Source: Oscillospiraceae bacterium (GTDB taxonomy: Bacteria > Bacillota > Clostridia > Christensenellales > Aristaeellaceae). From it: a stretch of 47,719 bases of DNA. The notes below the pieces were generated by a model. The model ran no database searches. It was not told the DNA's origin and saw only the letters and a program-made list of their open reading frames with translations. This document shows positions 33,030 through 42,552 of the stretch, in pieces (positions within the stretch are counted from its first letter, which is position 1; every line of letters starts with the position of its first letter). The translations under genes and the position numbers were made by a program. Location: the NCBI GenBank assembly GCA_031270865.1, contig JAISWI010000038.1:1-47719 (forward strand), given 5' to 3'.

Positions 33030-34148
33030 ATGAAATTTTCTTGTGAGAGACTCCTCTTACTGACGGCAATTCTCACGGCGTCGCGCGTGGTGGCCTCAAA
33101 GAGCCCTGTACCCGAGCTCGAGGGACTTCTAATCGCGGCGAGGGACGGAAATGTCAGGATTTCCGGCTATGATCTCAAAACGGGGATAACGACCGCGATA
33201 GATGCGGACGTGGAGGAACCGGGGAGCATAGTTCTCAAATCTCAGTTATTCTGCGAGATAGTGAGAAAGCTTCCGAGCGGCTTTGTAACTGTCACGGTGA
33301 GCGACGGGTACCTCACCAAAATAGAATCCGGGATGAGCGAATTCAATATTTTAGGGGCGTCCTCGCACAACTTCCCCGAACTCCCGATATTGGATACGCA
33401 GGTCTCCGTTGCCATACCGGGCGGCGTGCTGAAGGATATGATTACACAGACTAATTTTGCCGTCAGCGATAACGAGTCGCGGCCCGTACACACGGGCGCG
33501 TTATTTGAGATAAGCGGCGGCGCCATAACAATAGTGGCTGTGGACGGGTACAGACTCGCTCTCCGGCACGAGACGGCGGAGAGCGGGCTTGAGGATACCA
33601 TTGGCTTTGTAGTGCCCGGCGCCGCGCTCAGCGAGGTCGAAAAGATTTCATCGGGCCAGGAGGAACAGATACGCATAAGCCTGGGCTCGAAGCACGTCAT
33701 GTTTTCTATCGAGGACACGACGCTGATTTCGCGCCGCCTTGAGGGGGAATTCCTCGATTACAAGAACGCGATTCCCAAGGAGGGTAAATATACGGTCACG
33801 GCGGACCGCAGGACGCTGATCGAGGCGGTGGAGCGCGTGTCGCTCATCATTAACGACAAGCAAAAAAGCCCGCTCCGCTGTACTTTCGGCGACGGCGTAT
33901 TGAAAATGCAGGCGGTATCGACGCTCGGGAGAGCGCATGACGAATGTCCCGTAGAGGGCGACGCGGAGGAGATGGAGATAGGCTTCAACGACAGATTTCT
34001 GCTTGAAGCGCTGCGGGCGGCGCCCGCGGACGAGATTAGTATCCGGCTGTCTTCCGGGATTACGCCATGTCTCATACTCCCGACGGACGAGAGCGGGCGG
34101 TTTGTCTATATGATACTTCCTGTGAGACTGCGGGCGAATGAAAGCTAA
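33030..34148 (+). CDS. dnaN: DNA polymerase III beta subunit (sliding clamp)
   Basis: A 372-residue clamp of normal length (three repeated domains). The start MKFSCERLLLLTAILTASRVVASKSPVPELEGLLI and the end DESGRFVYMILPVRLR are typical. ATG 33030 is fixed by CGGAGGG about 10 bases upstream. The last 11 bases overlap the next gene (rlbA), indicating coupled translation. It sits directly downstream of the predicted origin. Confidence 0.97.
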   Translation: MKFSCERLLLLTAILTASRVVASKSPVPELEGLLIAARDGNVRISGYDLKTGITTAIDADVEEPGSIVLKSQLFCEIVRKLPSGFVTVTVSDGYLTKIESGMSEFNILGASSHNFPELPILDTQVSVAIPGGVLKDMITQTNFAVSDNESRPVHTGALFEISGGAITIVAVDGYRLALRHETAESGLEDTIGFVVPGAALSEVEKISSGQEEQIRISLGSKHVMFSIEDTTLISRRLEGEFLDYKNAIPKEGKYTVTADRRTLIEAVERVSLIINDKQKSPLRCTFGDGVLKMQAVSTLGRAHDECPVEGDAEEMEIGFNDRFLLEALRAAPADEISIRLSSGITPCLILPTDESGRFVYMILPVRLRANES

Positions 34149-34389
34149 GGTAAAGGGTCTGCGTTACGCGCCCGTCACGGGCGAATATATACGGCTTGAC
34201 GCGTTCCTTAAATTTATTGGCGAGGCGGAAACGGGCGGCGAGGCTAAGCACATTATTTCCGACGGAAAAGTGTCCGTGGACGGCGGCAAATGTATCCAGC
34301 GCGGGAAAAAGGTCTACCGGGGCAGCTTTGTGGGTTATGAGGGGAAGCTATGGAGAATTACGGGAGCTCCCGCGTCGGATGGTAATTGA
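34138..34389 (+). CDS. rlbA: S4-domain RNA-binding protein RlbA/YaaA
   Basis: An 83-residue S4-like RNA-binding protein: YIRLDAFLKFIGEAETGGEAKHIISDGKVSVDG is the S4 fold with the usual basic end (GKKVYRG). Homologues lie between dnaN and recF in most Bacillota; a ribosome-related role has been proposed. It overlaps dnaN by 11 bases and recF by 11 bases, so the three form one translational unit. Confidence 0.9.
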   Translation: MKAKVKGLRYAPVTGEYIRLDAFLKFIGEAETGGEAKHIISDGKVSVDGGKCIQRGKKVYRGSFVGYEGKLWRITGAPASDGN

Positions 34390-35485
34390 CCGCGTCGCCC
34401 TCGTAAGCTTTCGGAACTACGGCGAGCTCTCGGCGTCCTTTTGTGACGGCGTGAACGTGATAACCGGAAGAAACGCGCAGGGAAAGACGAATCTCATAGA
34501 GGCGGTTTTCTATATAGCCTCCGGCCGGTCGTTTCGCGCGCGCTCAGACAGGGAGCTTGTGCGTTTCGGAGATACGCGCGCGTCTATACGGGCCGACATC
34601 ACATCGGGCGGGCGGGCGCAGTGCCTTGAGGCGTTTCTGGAATACGGACGGCGCAGAAGACTGATAGCGAACGGGGCGCCTCTCCGGTCCGCCGCGGAGC
34701 TGTCCGGCAAGCTGTCTGCGGTGCTTTTCTGCCCCGGGGATCTGGATATTGTGCGCGACGGCGCGGCAGGGCGCCGCAGACTAATGGATACGTGTCTGTG
34801 TCAGCTCCGCCCGCGGTACGCCGCGGCGCTGCGGGAATTCAACCGTCTCTATGACCACAAGACGGCAATTCTGCGCAATCACGGGGAGAAGCCGCGACTT
34901 CTCGACGCGCTGGACGACTTCAATGTGAGACTCGCGCAGTGCAGCGCGCAGCTTATATGGTTTCGCGCGGCGTTTACGGCGACGCTCGCCGAAAAAGCCG
35001 CCGCGGTGCACAGGGAGTTCTCGGGCGGTGTGGAGGAGCTGCAAATATCGTACAAAACGGTATCGACGATAACGGACGCGCGCCGCGGGCCGGAGGAGCT
35101 TCTGACGGCGATACTGGAGCACCAGAGAGCGCACCGGCAGGCGGAGATCGACTCCGGACAGTGCCTGACCGGCGCGCATAAGGACGATCTTGAGATCGGA
35201 ATAAATGGCGCGGCGGCGCGCGCCTACGCCTCGCAGGGGCAGGCGCGGACGGCGGCGCTCTCCCTGAAGCTGGCGGAGAGGGAGATACACTTTGACGACC
35301 GGGGGGAGTATCCCGTCCTTCTGCTCGACGACGTGCTATCCGAGCTCGACGCGGAGAGGGCGGGCTTTGTGCTCAACAAGATAAAAAACGGACAGGTACT
35401 TATAACCTGCTGCGAGTATGACGGCGCCGCGGCGAGCGCGGAGGGCACGGTAGTTCGCGTCGAGGGCGGCGAAATAGTACGGTGA
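34379..35485 (+). CDS. recF: DNA replication and repair protein RecF
   Basis: A 368-residue SMC-like ATPase that helps load RecA at single-strand gaps. Walker A is TGRNAQGKTNLIEAVFYIASGRSFR near residue 30, the signature region is GAHKDDLEIGINGAAARAYASQGQARTAALSLKLAE, and Walker B is VLLLDDVLSELDAER. ATG 34379 overlaps rlbA by 11 bases. The family size is normal. Downstream, remB begins 39 bases later. Confidence 0.96.
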   Translation: MVIDRVALVSFRNYGELSASFCDGVNVITGRNAQGKTNLIEAVFYIASGRSFRARSDRELVRFGDTRASIRADITSGGRAQCLEAFLEYGRRRRLIANGAPLRSAAELSGKLSAVLFCPGDLDIVRDGAAGRRRLMDTCLCQLRPRYAAALREFNRLYDHKTAILRNHGEKPRLLDALDDFNVRLAQCSAQLIWFRAAFTATLAEKAAAVHREFSGGVEELQISYKTVSTITDARRGPEELLTAILEHQRAHRQAEIDSGQCLTGAHKDDLEIGINGAAARAYASQGQARTAALSLKLAEREIHFDDRGEYPVLLLDDVLSELDAERAGFVLNKIKNGQVLITCCEYDGAAASAEGTVVRVEGGEIVR

Positions 35486-35524
35486 CCGGATAAAAAACAG
35501 AGGGTAGGGGGTGCTCGCACGCAG

Positions 35525-35779
35525 ATGTATCTTCATCTTGGGCAGAATGTCGTGGTTCCCACCGGCGACATCGTAGGGATATTCGATCTCGACAATACGA
35601 CCTGCTCACACGCCACGCGCGACTTTTTAAGGCAAGCCGAGGAAGCCGGCCGCGTCGTGAGCGTGACCGACGACGTACCCCGCTCGTTTGTCGTGGCGGA
35701 CGGCGGCGGCGGGCAGGTGTACTTAACTCAACTGGCGGCGGCGACGCTGGTGAAGCGGGGAGCGTTGATTTACAGATGA
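35525..35779 (+). CDS. remB: RemB-like regulator (DUF370)
   Basis: An 84-residue protein with the RemB pattern MYLHLGQNVVVPTGDIVGIFDLDNTT and the ending YLTQLAAATLVKRG. RemB is related to the DNA-binding biofilm regulator RemA and is typically found between recF and gyrB. AGGGGGTG lies about 10 bases before the ATG. Its stop overlaps the start of the next Xre gene (ATGA). The usual next gene, gyrB, is missing here. Confidence 0.92.
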   Translation: MYLHLGQNVVVPTGDIVGIFDLDNTTCSHATRDFLRQAEEAGRVVSVTDDVPRSFVVADGGGGQVYLTQLAAATLVKRGALIYR

Positions 35780-36234
35780 ATTCCGGATTTTCGAATATTC
35801 TCTATCTGCTGCGTTCCGAATGCAGATACAGCCAGCGCAAGGTCGCGGGCGACCTCGGCGTATCACAGGCGCTGCTGTCCCACTACGAAAACGGCATACG
35901 GGAGCCCAAGCTGGATTTTGTGATAAGAGTTTGCGGGTACTATAACGTGTCGGCGGACTATATTCTGGGGCGCACGGATGAAAAGCGAAGCGTCGTTATC
36001 CCCCGCAATACGGAGGAGCATAGGCGCATAGCGGAATTGGCGAAGCGGTTAATGGAAATACTCGACAGAGAGGGCGACGACGCGCTGCGCGCCGGCGTGG
36101 CGCGATATTTCGCGGCAGCGGCGGATATTGCGGCGGACATTTTGGAAGCTCCGGAGGGGCGGTACGACCCGATGCGCGACGCCGAGCTCAAGACGGCGGA
36201 GGCGGCGCTCCGCCGTATTCGCAGACCGCTTTGA
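35776..36234 (+). CDS. Xre-family transcriptional regulator
   Basis: A 152-residue regulator. Residues 5-70 are an Xre helix-turn-helix ([38 protein letters not shown]) with the common ending [15 protein letters not shown]. The C-terminal half is an alpha-helical domain ([37 protein letters not shown]), probably for dimerisation. It overlaps remB by 4 bases, so it belongs to the dnaA-recF transcript, an unusual position. I see no membrane or ligand-binding motif. Confidence 0.9.
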   Translation: MNSGFSNILYLLRSECRYSQRKVAGDLGVSQALLSHYENGIREPKLDFVIRVCGYYNVSADYILGRTDEKRSVVIPRNTEEHRRIAELAKRLMEILDREGDDALRAGVARYFAAAADIAADILEAPEGRYDPMRDAELKTAEAALRRIRRPL

Positions 36235-36301
36235 GAGCATTGCGGCGGAGAATTGGGAGAGGCGGGAGGCCGCCGCGCTTCCGTGGGGGATTATATCAGG
36301 T

Positions 36302-38107
36302 ATGATTGAACAGGATAAAATACGCAACTTCTGCATTATAGCGCACATCGACCACGGCAAGTCCACGCTGGCGGACCGCCTTCTCGAGATATGCGGCGCC
36401 GTCGAGGCCCGCGAGATGGGCAATCAGATGCTTGACGACATGGAGCTCGAGCGCGAGCGCGGCATAACCATAAAGGCGCGCGCCGTCGGGCTGACCTACA
36501 GAGCGGAGGACGGCGCGGACTATACGCTCAACCTCATCGACACTCCCGGACACGTAGATTTCAATTACGAGGTATCGCGCTCGCTGGCGGCGTGCGAGGG
36601 CGCGCTTCTCGTCGTGGACGCGGCGCAGGGCGTCGAGGCGCAGACGCTCGCCAACACCTACCTCGCGCTCGACCACGGGCTGGAGATACTGCCGATAATC
36701 AACAAGATCGATCTGCCCGCCGCCGACCCCGAGAGGGTAAAGACCGAGGTGGAGGACATCATAGGTCTGTCCGCCCGCGACGCGCCCGAGATATCCGCGA
36801 AAAACGGGACGGGCGTCGGCGCCGTTCCGGAAAACGTCATTAAGCTGATACCCCCTCCGGGCGGGGATCCGAAAAAACCGGCGAGGGCCCTGATATTTGA
36901 CAGCCAGTACGACGCGTACAGGGGCGTCGTCGTATACGTGCGCGTCGTTGACGGCGTGATACGGCGCGACGCCGACATCAGGATGATGGCGACGGGGGCG
37001 GTGTACCGCGTCGTGGAGCTTGGGCATATGCGGCCGGTCGGACTGGAGCCGTGCGCGGAGCTGAGCGCGGGCGACGTCGGCTATATAACGGCGGGCATAA
37101 AAAACGTCGCGGATACCCGTGTGGGCGACACGGTGACGCTCGACGGGGCGCCGGCGCCGGAGCCCCTGCCGGGCTACAAAAAGGTGCGGCCTATGGTGTT
37201 TTCCGGCGTCTACACGACGGACGGCGCGAAGTACCCCGACCTGCGCGACGCGCTTGAAAAGCTGGGACTGAACGACGCGTCGCTGACGTATGAGCCGGAG
37301 TCGTCCGCGGCGCTGGGCTTCGGCTTCCGCTGCGGTTTTCTGGGACTATTGCATATGGAGATCATTCAGGAGCGCCTGGAGCGCGAGTACAATCTCGAGC
37401 TCATAACGACGGCGCCGAGCGTCATTTACCGCGTGACAAAAACGGACGGCGAGACGGTGATGGTCGATAATCCGCTGCGGTATCCGGAACCGGGCTCCAT
37501 CGCGCTTGCCGAGGAGCCGTTCGTAAGCGCGTCCATAATCTGCCCGTCCGAATTTGTCGGAAACATCATGGAGCTGTGTCAGGACAGGCGCGGGGAATAC
37601 AGGGAAATGGCGTATCTCGACGAGACGCGTGTAGAGCTGCGTTACGGACTGCCGCTCGGCGAGATAATATATGATTTTTTCGACGCCCTGAAATCGCGCA
37701 GCAGGGGGTACGCCTCGCTTGATTACGACTTTGAGGATTACCGCGAGTCCGATCTGGTAAAGCTCGACATCCTGCTGGCGGGCGATACCGTAGACGCGCT
37801 GTCGTTCATCGTACACCGCGACAAGGCGTACGCAAGGGGGCGGAGGATCACCGAAAAGCTCAAGGAGCACATACCGAGGCAGCTCTTTGAGATACCCGTA
37901 CAGGCCGCGATCGGGGGCAAGATAATAGCCCGCGAGACGATAAAGGCCCTGCGCAAGGACGTGCTGGCCAAGTGCTACGGCGGCGACATTACGCGCAAGA
38001 AAAAGCTGCTGGAGAAGCAAAAAGAGGGCAAAAAACGGATGAGGAAGCTGGGTAGCGTGTCAGTGCCGCAGGAGGCTTTCATGGCGGTATTGAAGCTGGA
38101 TGAATAG
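36302..38107 (+). CDS. lepA: Elongation factor 4
   Basis: A 601-residue translational GTPase that acts on stalled or mistranslocated ribosomes. G1 is [16 protein letters not shown], followed by [18 protein letters not shown] and NKIDLP. The C-terminal LepA-specific domain ends [64 protein letters not shown] 36302 gives the standard [19 protein letters not shown] start. It lies 67 bases after the Xre gene. In many clostridia lepA neighbours hemW/hrcA instead. Confidence 0.97.
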   Translation: MIEQDKIRNFCIIAHIDHGKSTLADRLLEICGAVEAREMGNQMLDDMELERERGITIKARAVGLTYRAEDGADYTLNLIDTPGHVDFNYEVSRSLAACEGALLVVDAAQGVEAQTLANTYLALDHGLEILPIINKIDLPAADPERVKTEVEDIIGLSARDAPEISAKNGTGVGAVPENVIKLIPPPGGDPKKPARALIFDSQYDAYRGVVVYVRVVDGVIRRDADIRMMATGAVYRVVELGHMRPVGLEPCAELSAGDVGYITAGIKNVADTRVGDTVTLDGAPAPEPLPGYKKVRPMVFSGVYTTDGAKYPDLRDALEKLGLNDASLTYEPESSAALGFGFRCGFLGLLHMEIIQERLEREYNLELITTAPSVIYRVTKTDGETVMVDNPLRYPEPGSIALAEEPFVSASIICPSEFVGNIMELCQDRRGEYREMAYLDETRVELRYGLPLGEIIYDFFDALKSRSRGYASLDYDFEDYRESDLVKLDILLAGDTVDALSFIVHRDKAYARGRRITEKLKEHIPRQLFEIPVQAAIGGKIIARETIKALRKDVLAKCYGGDITRKKKLLEKQKEGKKRMRKLGSVSVPQEAFMAVLKLDE

Positions 38108-38256
38108 CTGTTTTTTGCCCGCGAGCGGGAGCGAGCCGCCGCGCAGCGGCGTAAAAGCACCCCACCGAGACCGTGTGGGCGGCCATGACATCAAAAAGCG
38201 AATATGAGTACAAACGAATACGGTCGAATACACCATTATTTTGTATAGAATGTGTA

Positions 38257-38285
38257 TTGACTTGCGATTTTTATTCTGTTACTAT
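38257..38285 (+). promoter_or_regulatory. Promoter of the rnf operon
   Basis: TTGACT (38257-38262), 17-base spacer, TACTAT (38280-38285), in an AT-rich stretch about 35 bases upstream of rnfC. Between lepA and this site (38108-38256) there is a GC-rich hairpin (GCCGCCGCGCAGCGGCG, about 38135-38151) and no gene. Confidence 0.65.
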
Positions 38286-38319
38286 CAAATTTAATTACTT
38301 TAAGTAGGTGGTCAAGCAG

Positions 38320-39654
38320 ATGAGAAAACTCGGCGGCGTCCGCGCGCCGCACCGCAAGGGGACGGCGGACTCCGCGCCGCGCCCCATTCCGATTCCCCCG
38401 GAGATACGGCTGCCGATGTCGATGCACATCGGCGCGCCGGCAAAGCCCATAGTCAAGGCCGGCGACACGGTGCAGGTGGGGCAGCTTATCGGCGAGGCGG
38501 CCGGCTTTGTATCGTCGCCGGTACACGCCAGCGTATCGGGCAAGGTGAAGCGCGTCGACGAGTACGACGCCGTGACCGGCCTCGGGGCGGCGTCCGTGGT
38601 CATAGAGTCCGACGGCGAGCAGACGCCGTACGACGGCTTGCGCGCACCCGAGTTGAGCGACATGAAGAGCTTTCTTGACGCCGTGCGCGACAGCGGCGTG
38701 GTGGGACTCGGGGGCGCGGGCTTCCCGACGGCGGTGAAGCTCACCGTCAAGGACGTCTCGGCCGTCGATTACATCCTCATAAACGGCGCGGAGTGCGAGC
38801 CGTATATAACCTCCGATACGCGCACGATGCTCGACGAGACGGAGATGCTTGAGGAGGGCGCGCTGCTGCTCCAAAAGTATCTGGGCGTAAAAAGTATAGT
38901 TTTCGGCGTGGAGAGCAACAAGCCCGGGCCGATAAAAAAGCTGACGGAGTTCGCCTCCCGCCGCGACGGGATAGAGGTCAGGACGCTGCCGGCGCTGTAT
39001 CCGCAGGGCGGAGAGAAGGTCCTCATATATCAGATAACGGGGCGGCGCGTGCCGGAGGGGAAGCTGCCTCTCGACATCGGCGTGATAGTGCTCAACTGCA
39101 CGACGCTCACGGCGATCGTTAAGTATATCAGGACGGGGATGCCGCTCGTGTCAAAGTGCGTGACGGTGGACGGCTCGGCCGTCATAAATCCCGGAAACGT
39201 CGTCGCGCCGATAGGCGCGCCGCTGGCGGCGCTGTTTGACTTCTGCGGCGGCCTGAAGGACGACGTTAAAAAGGTGCTGATGGGCGGCCCAATGATGGGC
39301 ATAGCCGTACCCGATACGGATATGCCCGTGCTGAAGGCCACGAACGCGGCCCTCGCGTTTTCGGAGAAGGACGCGCTGCTGCCGGCGGAGACGCCGTGTA
39401 TACGCTGCGGGCGCTGCGTCAGCCACTGTCCGATGGGACTCGCGCCGCTCGAATTCGAGCGCACGTACCGCCTGAAAAAACCGGAGTTACTTGAGAAATA
39501 CAAGGTAAACCTGTGTATGGAGTGCGGCTGCTGCGCGTACTCGTGTCCCGCGAAGCGGATGCTCGTGCAGTACGTCAAGCTCTCGAAGATAATGCTGAGG
39601 GAGTACCAAGCCGCACAGAAGGCCGCGGCGGAAAAAAAGGAGGCGGCGGTGTGA
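38320..39654 (+). CDS. rnfC: Rnf complex subunit RnfC (NADH-binding, Fe-S)
   Basis: A 444-residue peripheral subunit that exchanges electrons with NAD+. A biotinyl-like N-terminal part (residues 30-95), the Rossmann-like nucleotide region with GLGGAGFPTAVKL and ILINGAECEPYITSD, an SLBB-like segment, and two [4Fe-4S] motifs (CIRCGRCVSHCP near residue 365, CMECGCCAYSCP near 404) are all visible. AGGTGG lies 9 bases before ATG 38320. The stop overlaps rnfD by 3 bases (GTGA). First gene of the operon, order C-D-G-E-A-B, as in other clostridia. Confidence 0.97.
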   Translation: MRKLGGVRAPHRKGTADSAPRPIPIPPEIRLPMSMHIGAPAKPIVKAGDTVQVGQLIGEAAGFVSSPVHASVSGKVKRVDEYDAVTGLGAASVVIESDGEQTPYDGLRAPELSDMKSFLDAVRDSGVVGLGGAGFPTAVKLTVKDVSAVDYILINGAECEPYITSDTRTMLDETEMLEEGALLLQKYLGVKSIVFGVESNKPGPIKKLTEFASRRDGIEVRTLPALYPQGGEKVLIYQITGRRVPEGKLPLDIGVIVLNCTTLTAIVKYIRTGMPLVSKCVTVDGSAVINPGNVVAPIGAPLAALFDFCGGLKDDVKKVLMGGPMMGIAVPDTDMPVLKATNAALAFSEKDALLPAETPCIRCGRCVSHCPMGLAPLEFERTYRLKKPELLEKYKVNLCMECGCCAYSCPAKRMLVQYVKLSKIMLREYQAAQKAAAEKKEAAV

Positions 39655-40592
39655 ACGGCTTGACGGTATCGGTCTCCCCGCACATTCGCGACGGGGCGAC
39701 GACGAGAAGAATAATGCTGGATGTGCTCATTGCTCTCGTCCCGGCGGCCGTGGCGTCCGTCGTCATTTTCGGCGCCAGAGCCGCGCTCGTCATCGCCTTT
39801 TGCGCGGCGGCGTGCGTCCTGCTGGAGGCGGCGTATGAGAGGGCGCTCGGACGAGGGATAACGGCGGGCGACCTGTCGGCGTGCGTCACCGGCGTCCTGC
39901 TCGCGTTCAATCTGCCCGTGAGCATACCGCTGTGGCAGGCGTTTGTCGGATGCGTCGCGGCGATCATTCTCGTAAAGCAGCTTTTCGGCGGTCTGGGCAA
40001 GAATTTTGCCAACCCCGCCATAACGGCGCGTATCGTGATGTTTCTGGCGTTTTCCGTGACAATGACGAAGTGGACGGGCGGCGGCGGGCTGTTCGGCGAG
40101 ACGTACGACGCCGTCACGGGGGCGACGCCGCTGACGATGATAGCGCAGGGGAACACCGGCGCGCTCCCGGAGATAACCGACATGCTGCTCGGAGTGAGGG
40201 GCGGCTGTCTGGGGGAGACGAGCGTCCTCGCGCTCGCGCTCGGCGGGGCGTATCTCGTCGCGCGCAGGGTCATAACATGGCACACGCCGGCCGCGTTCAT
40301 CCTCACCGTGCTCGCTTTCACCGCACTGCTCGGGCGCGAGCCCGTGTATCAGATGTTCTCGGGCGGGCTTTTCCTGGGCGCCATTTTTATGGCTACGGAC
40401 TACGTGACGACGCCTCAGACCGCGGCGGGACGGCTCATTTTCGGGTTGGGCGCGGGGCTGATCACCGTCGTGATACGCGTGTACGGGAGTTATCCCGAGG
40501 GAGTCTCGTACTCAATTTTACTCATGAATATACTGACGCCGTATATAAACAGACTGACTGTCAAGAAGGCTTTTGGGGGTGCGCGCGCATGA
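39651..40592 (+). CDS. rnfD: Rnf complex subunit RnfD
   Basis: A 313-residue membrane subunit with about 9-10 helices carrying covalent FMN. The FMN attachment threonine is in TYDAVTGATPLTMI (about residue 160). The start is GTG 39651 behind AAAGGAGG, overlapping the rnfC stop; the N-terminus VNGLTVSVSPHIRDGATTRRIMLDV is typical. It passes electrons and couples them to ion flow together with RnfG, E and A. The stop overlaps the rnfG start in ATGA. Confidence 0.96.
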   Translation: MNGLTVSVSPHIRDGATTRRIMLDVLIALVPAAVASVVIFGARAALVIAFCAAACVLLEAAYERALGRGITAGDLSACVTGVLLAFNLPVSIPLWQAFVGCVAAIILVKQLFGGLGKNFANPAITARIVMFLAFSVTMTKWTGGGGLFGETYDAVTGATPLTMIAQGNTGALPEITDMLLGVRGGCLGETSVLALALGGAYLVARRVITWHTPAAFILTVLAFTALLGREPVYQMFSGGLFLGAIFMATDYVTTPQTAAGRLIFGLGAGLITVVIRVYGSYPEGVSYSILLMNILTPYINRLTVKKAFGGARA

Positions 40593-41110
40593 GCAAGGAG
40601 CTGCTGGCGCCTGTGGCGGCGCTTACGCTGATATGTCTCGTGATCTCCGCCGCGCTCGCTGTGACGAACAGCGTGACCGCGCCCGTCATTGCCGCGGCGG
40701 CGCGGACGCGGGCGGAGGCGGCGCAGAAGGAGGTGCTGCCGGAGGCGGACGAATTTGAGTCCGTGCAGTCGGACGCGCTGCCGGAGGGCGTGACGGAGGC
40801 GTACGCCGCGGTCAACGGGGCGGGGTATGTGTTTATGCTGCTCACAAGCGGGTACGGCGGCGACATCAGCATAATAGCGGGTATCGACGGCGAGGGCAGG
40901 ATAACGGCTGTGAAGACGCTGTCCCACTCCGAGACAGAGGGGCTGGGCGCGAAGATAACGACGCCCGAATTCTTGGGACAGTTTGCGGGCAGTGTCGAGG
41001 CGGGCGGCGCGGACGCCATATCCGGCGCGACGATATCTTCAAAGGCGTTTTTCGCCGCGATAGACGACGCGTTTGCGGCGTATGAGATACTAAAAGAGGG
41101 GCGGACATAA
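40589..41110 (+). CDS. rnfG: Rnf complex subunit RnfG
   Basis: A 173-residue protein with one N-terminal transmembrane helix (about 6-30) and an extracytoplasmic FMN-binding domain. The covalent FMN site is SGATISSKAF near residue 150, with the threonine as attachment residue; SHSETEGLGAKI is also family-typical. It overlaps rnfD by 4 bases and is followed by rnfE after 2 bases. Confidence 0.96.
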   Translation: MSKELLAPVAALTLICLVISAALAVTNSVTAPVIAAAARTRAEAAQKEVLPEADEFESVQSDALPEGVTEAYAAVNGAGYVFMLLTSGYGGDISIIAGIDGEGRITAVKTLSHSETEGLGAKITTPEFLGQFAGSVEAGGADAISGATISSKAFFAAIDDAFAAYEILKEGRT

Positions 41111-41112
41111 AA

Positions 41113-41784
41113 ATGGGAAAATTATCGGAGCTTACAAAGGGGCTTATCAAGGAAAATCCCGTGCTTGTGCTTGTGCTCGGGACGTGCCCGACGCTCGCAA
41201 TATCTACGCAGGCCAGCAGCGCCATAGGCATGGGGCTGGCCGCTACCGCGGTGCTGCTCGGGTCGAACGTCGCAATATCGCTGCTGCGCAACGTGATACC
41301 CGACAAGGTGCGCATACCGTGCTTCATCGTACTGATCGCGGGCTTTGTCACCGTCGTGCAGATGATAGTAGAGGCCTACTCATACACGCTTTTTCAGGCG
41401 CTGGGGATATATCTTCCGCTCATCGTCGTCAACTGCATAATTCTGGGCAGGGCGGAGATGTTCGCGAGTAAAAACGGCGTGGCGGCGTCCGCGCTCGACG
41501 CCGTCGGCATGGGGCTGGGCTTCACGCTGACGCTGTTCGTCATGGCGACGATCCGCGAGGCGCTCGGAAACGGGACGTGGATGGGAATGGAGATACCGGG
41601 GCTGTCGGGCAACGGCGTCTCCGTGCTCACAATGGCGCCGGGCGGCTTTATCGTTTTCGGCTGCATGATCGCCCTTGTCAACCAGATAAAGAAAAAGGGC
41701 GGCGCCGCCGTCGATACGGAGAACGCCGGCTGCGCCGGCTGCCCGTCCGCCACCGCGTGCGGGAAGCAGGAAGCGCGCTCGTAA
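41113..41784 (+). CDS. rnfE: Rnf complex subunit RnfE
   Basis: A 223-residue membrane subunit with six predicted helices. ENPVLVLVLGTCPTLAISTQASSAIGMGLA at the start carries the conserved cysteine, and ILGRAEMFASKNGVAASALDAVGMGLGF is characteristic. With RnfA it forms the ion-translocating membrane pair. A short Cys-containing tail (CAGCPSATACGKQE) extends past the last helix, which is uncommon. A hairpin separates it from rnfA. Confidence 0.95.
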   Translation: MGKLSELTKGLIKENPVLVLVLGTCPTLAISTQASSAIGMGLAATAVLLGSNVAISLLRNVIPDKVRIPCFIVLIAGFVTVVQMIVEAYSYTLFQALGIYLPLIVVNCIILGRAEMFASKNGVAASALDAVGMGLGFTLTLFVMATIREALGNGTWMGMEIPGLSGNGVSVLTMAPGGFIVFGCMIALVNQIKKKGGAAVDTENAGCAGCPSATACGKQEARS

Positions 41785-41828
41785 CAGCTTGGGATTTCAG
41801 ACAAAAGGGCAACCGCAAAACAGGCGCA

Positions 41829-41890
41829 TTATGACCATGCCTTTTCATGATCGTTTTGTGCCTGAGGTGAAGCGAAAGGAATGGTCATAA
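41829..41890 (+). promoter_or_regulatory. Hairpin covering the rnfA ribosome-binding site
   Basis: TTATGACCAT (41829-41838) pairs perfectly with ATGGTCATAA (41881-41890), and inner GCCTTTTC pairs with most of GCGAAAGG. The AAAGGA upstream of rnfA (41875-41880) is inside the stem, with the ATG at 41893 just outside. The intergenic gap is 108 bases, long for this operon. Confidence 0.55.
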
Positions 41891-41892
41891 AA

Positions 41893-42489
41893 ATGGATTT
41901 CAGGGCGCTCATAATAATTCTGCTCAGCGCGGTGCTGGTGAACAACTACGTGCTGCGGCAGTTTTTGGGGATATGCCCGTTTTTAGGCGTGTCGAAGGAA
42001 CTCGGCAGCGCGACGGGAATGAGCATAGCCGTCATATTCGTGATGCTCATGGCCACGGCGGTCACGTGGCCGCTCCAGATGTATCTGCTCGTCCCGAACG
42101 GGCTGGGCTACTTGCAGACTATAGTGTTCATCCTTGTCATAGCCGCGCTGGTGCAGCTCGTGGAGATCGCCCTGAAGAAGTACATTCCCGCGCTGTACTC
42201 CGCGCTCGGCGTCTATCTGCCCCTTATTACGACGAACTGCGCCGTGCTGGGCGTCACGATAGCGAATATCAATAAGGAATACGGCTTTGCCGAGTCGCTC
42301 GTCAACGCGTTCGGCTCGGGACTCGGATTCTTTCTGGCGATGGTGATTTTCTCCGGCGTGCGCGGACGCACGGAGGACAGCGAGCCGCCGGAGGCATTTC
42401 GCGGGCTGCCGATAACGCTCATATCGGCGGCGATACTCTCGCTCTCGTTTTTCGGGTTTAACGGCGTCATAGAAAATCTGTTCGGATAA
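41893..42489 (+). CDS. rnfA: Rnf complex subunit RnfA
   Basis: A 198-residue membrane subunit with six helices. NNYVLRQFLGICPFLGVSKELGSATGM and VYLPLITTNCAVLGVTIAN are diagnostic, each with the conserved cysteine. It is the inverted-topology partner of RnfE. ATG 41893 is chosen because the earlier ATG at 41881 lies directly against AAAGGA. Translation may depend on opening the upstream hairpin. Confidence 0.95.
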   Translation: MDFRALIIILLSAVLVNNYVLRQFLGICPFLGVSKELGSATGMSIAVIFVMLMATAVTWPLQMYLLVPNGLGYLQTIVFILVIAALVQLVEIALKKYIPALYSALGVYLPLITTNCAVLGVTIANINKEYGFAESLVNAFGSGLGFFLAMVIFSGVRGRTEDSEPPEAFRGLPITLISAAILSLSFFGFNGVIENLFG

Positions 42490-42493
42490 AAAT

Positions 42494-42532
42494 CCCCGTG
42501 TGAGACGCGCAGAGCGCGCGTTTCATACGGGG
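42494..42532 (+). promoter_or_regulatory. Hairpin between rnfA and rnfB
   Basis: CCCCGTGTGAGACGCGC (42494-42510) pairs with CGCGCGTTTCATACGGGG with few mismatches. No T-run follows, so it is more likely an mRNA-processing or stability element than a terminator. It ends just before the rnfB ribosome-binding site GGGGAGGAGAG. Confidence 0.55.
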
Positions 42533-42552
42533 CTCGGGGAGGAGAGATATTT

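Noticed and set aside
38108-38256. tRNA or small RNA in the lepA-rnfC gap
   Set aside because: No cloverleaf or anticodon arm could be folded by eye; only a short GC hairpin.
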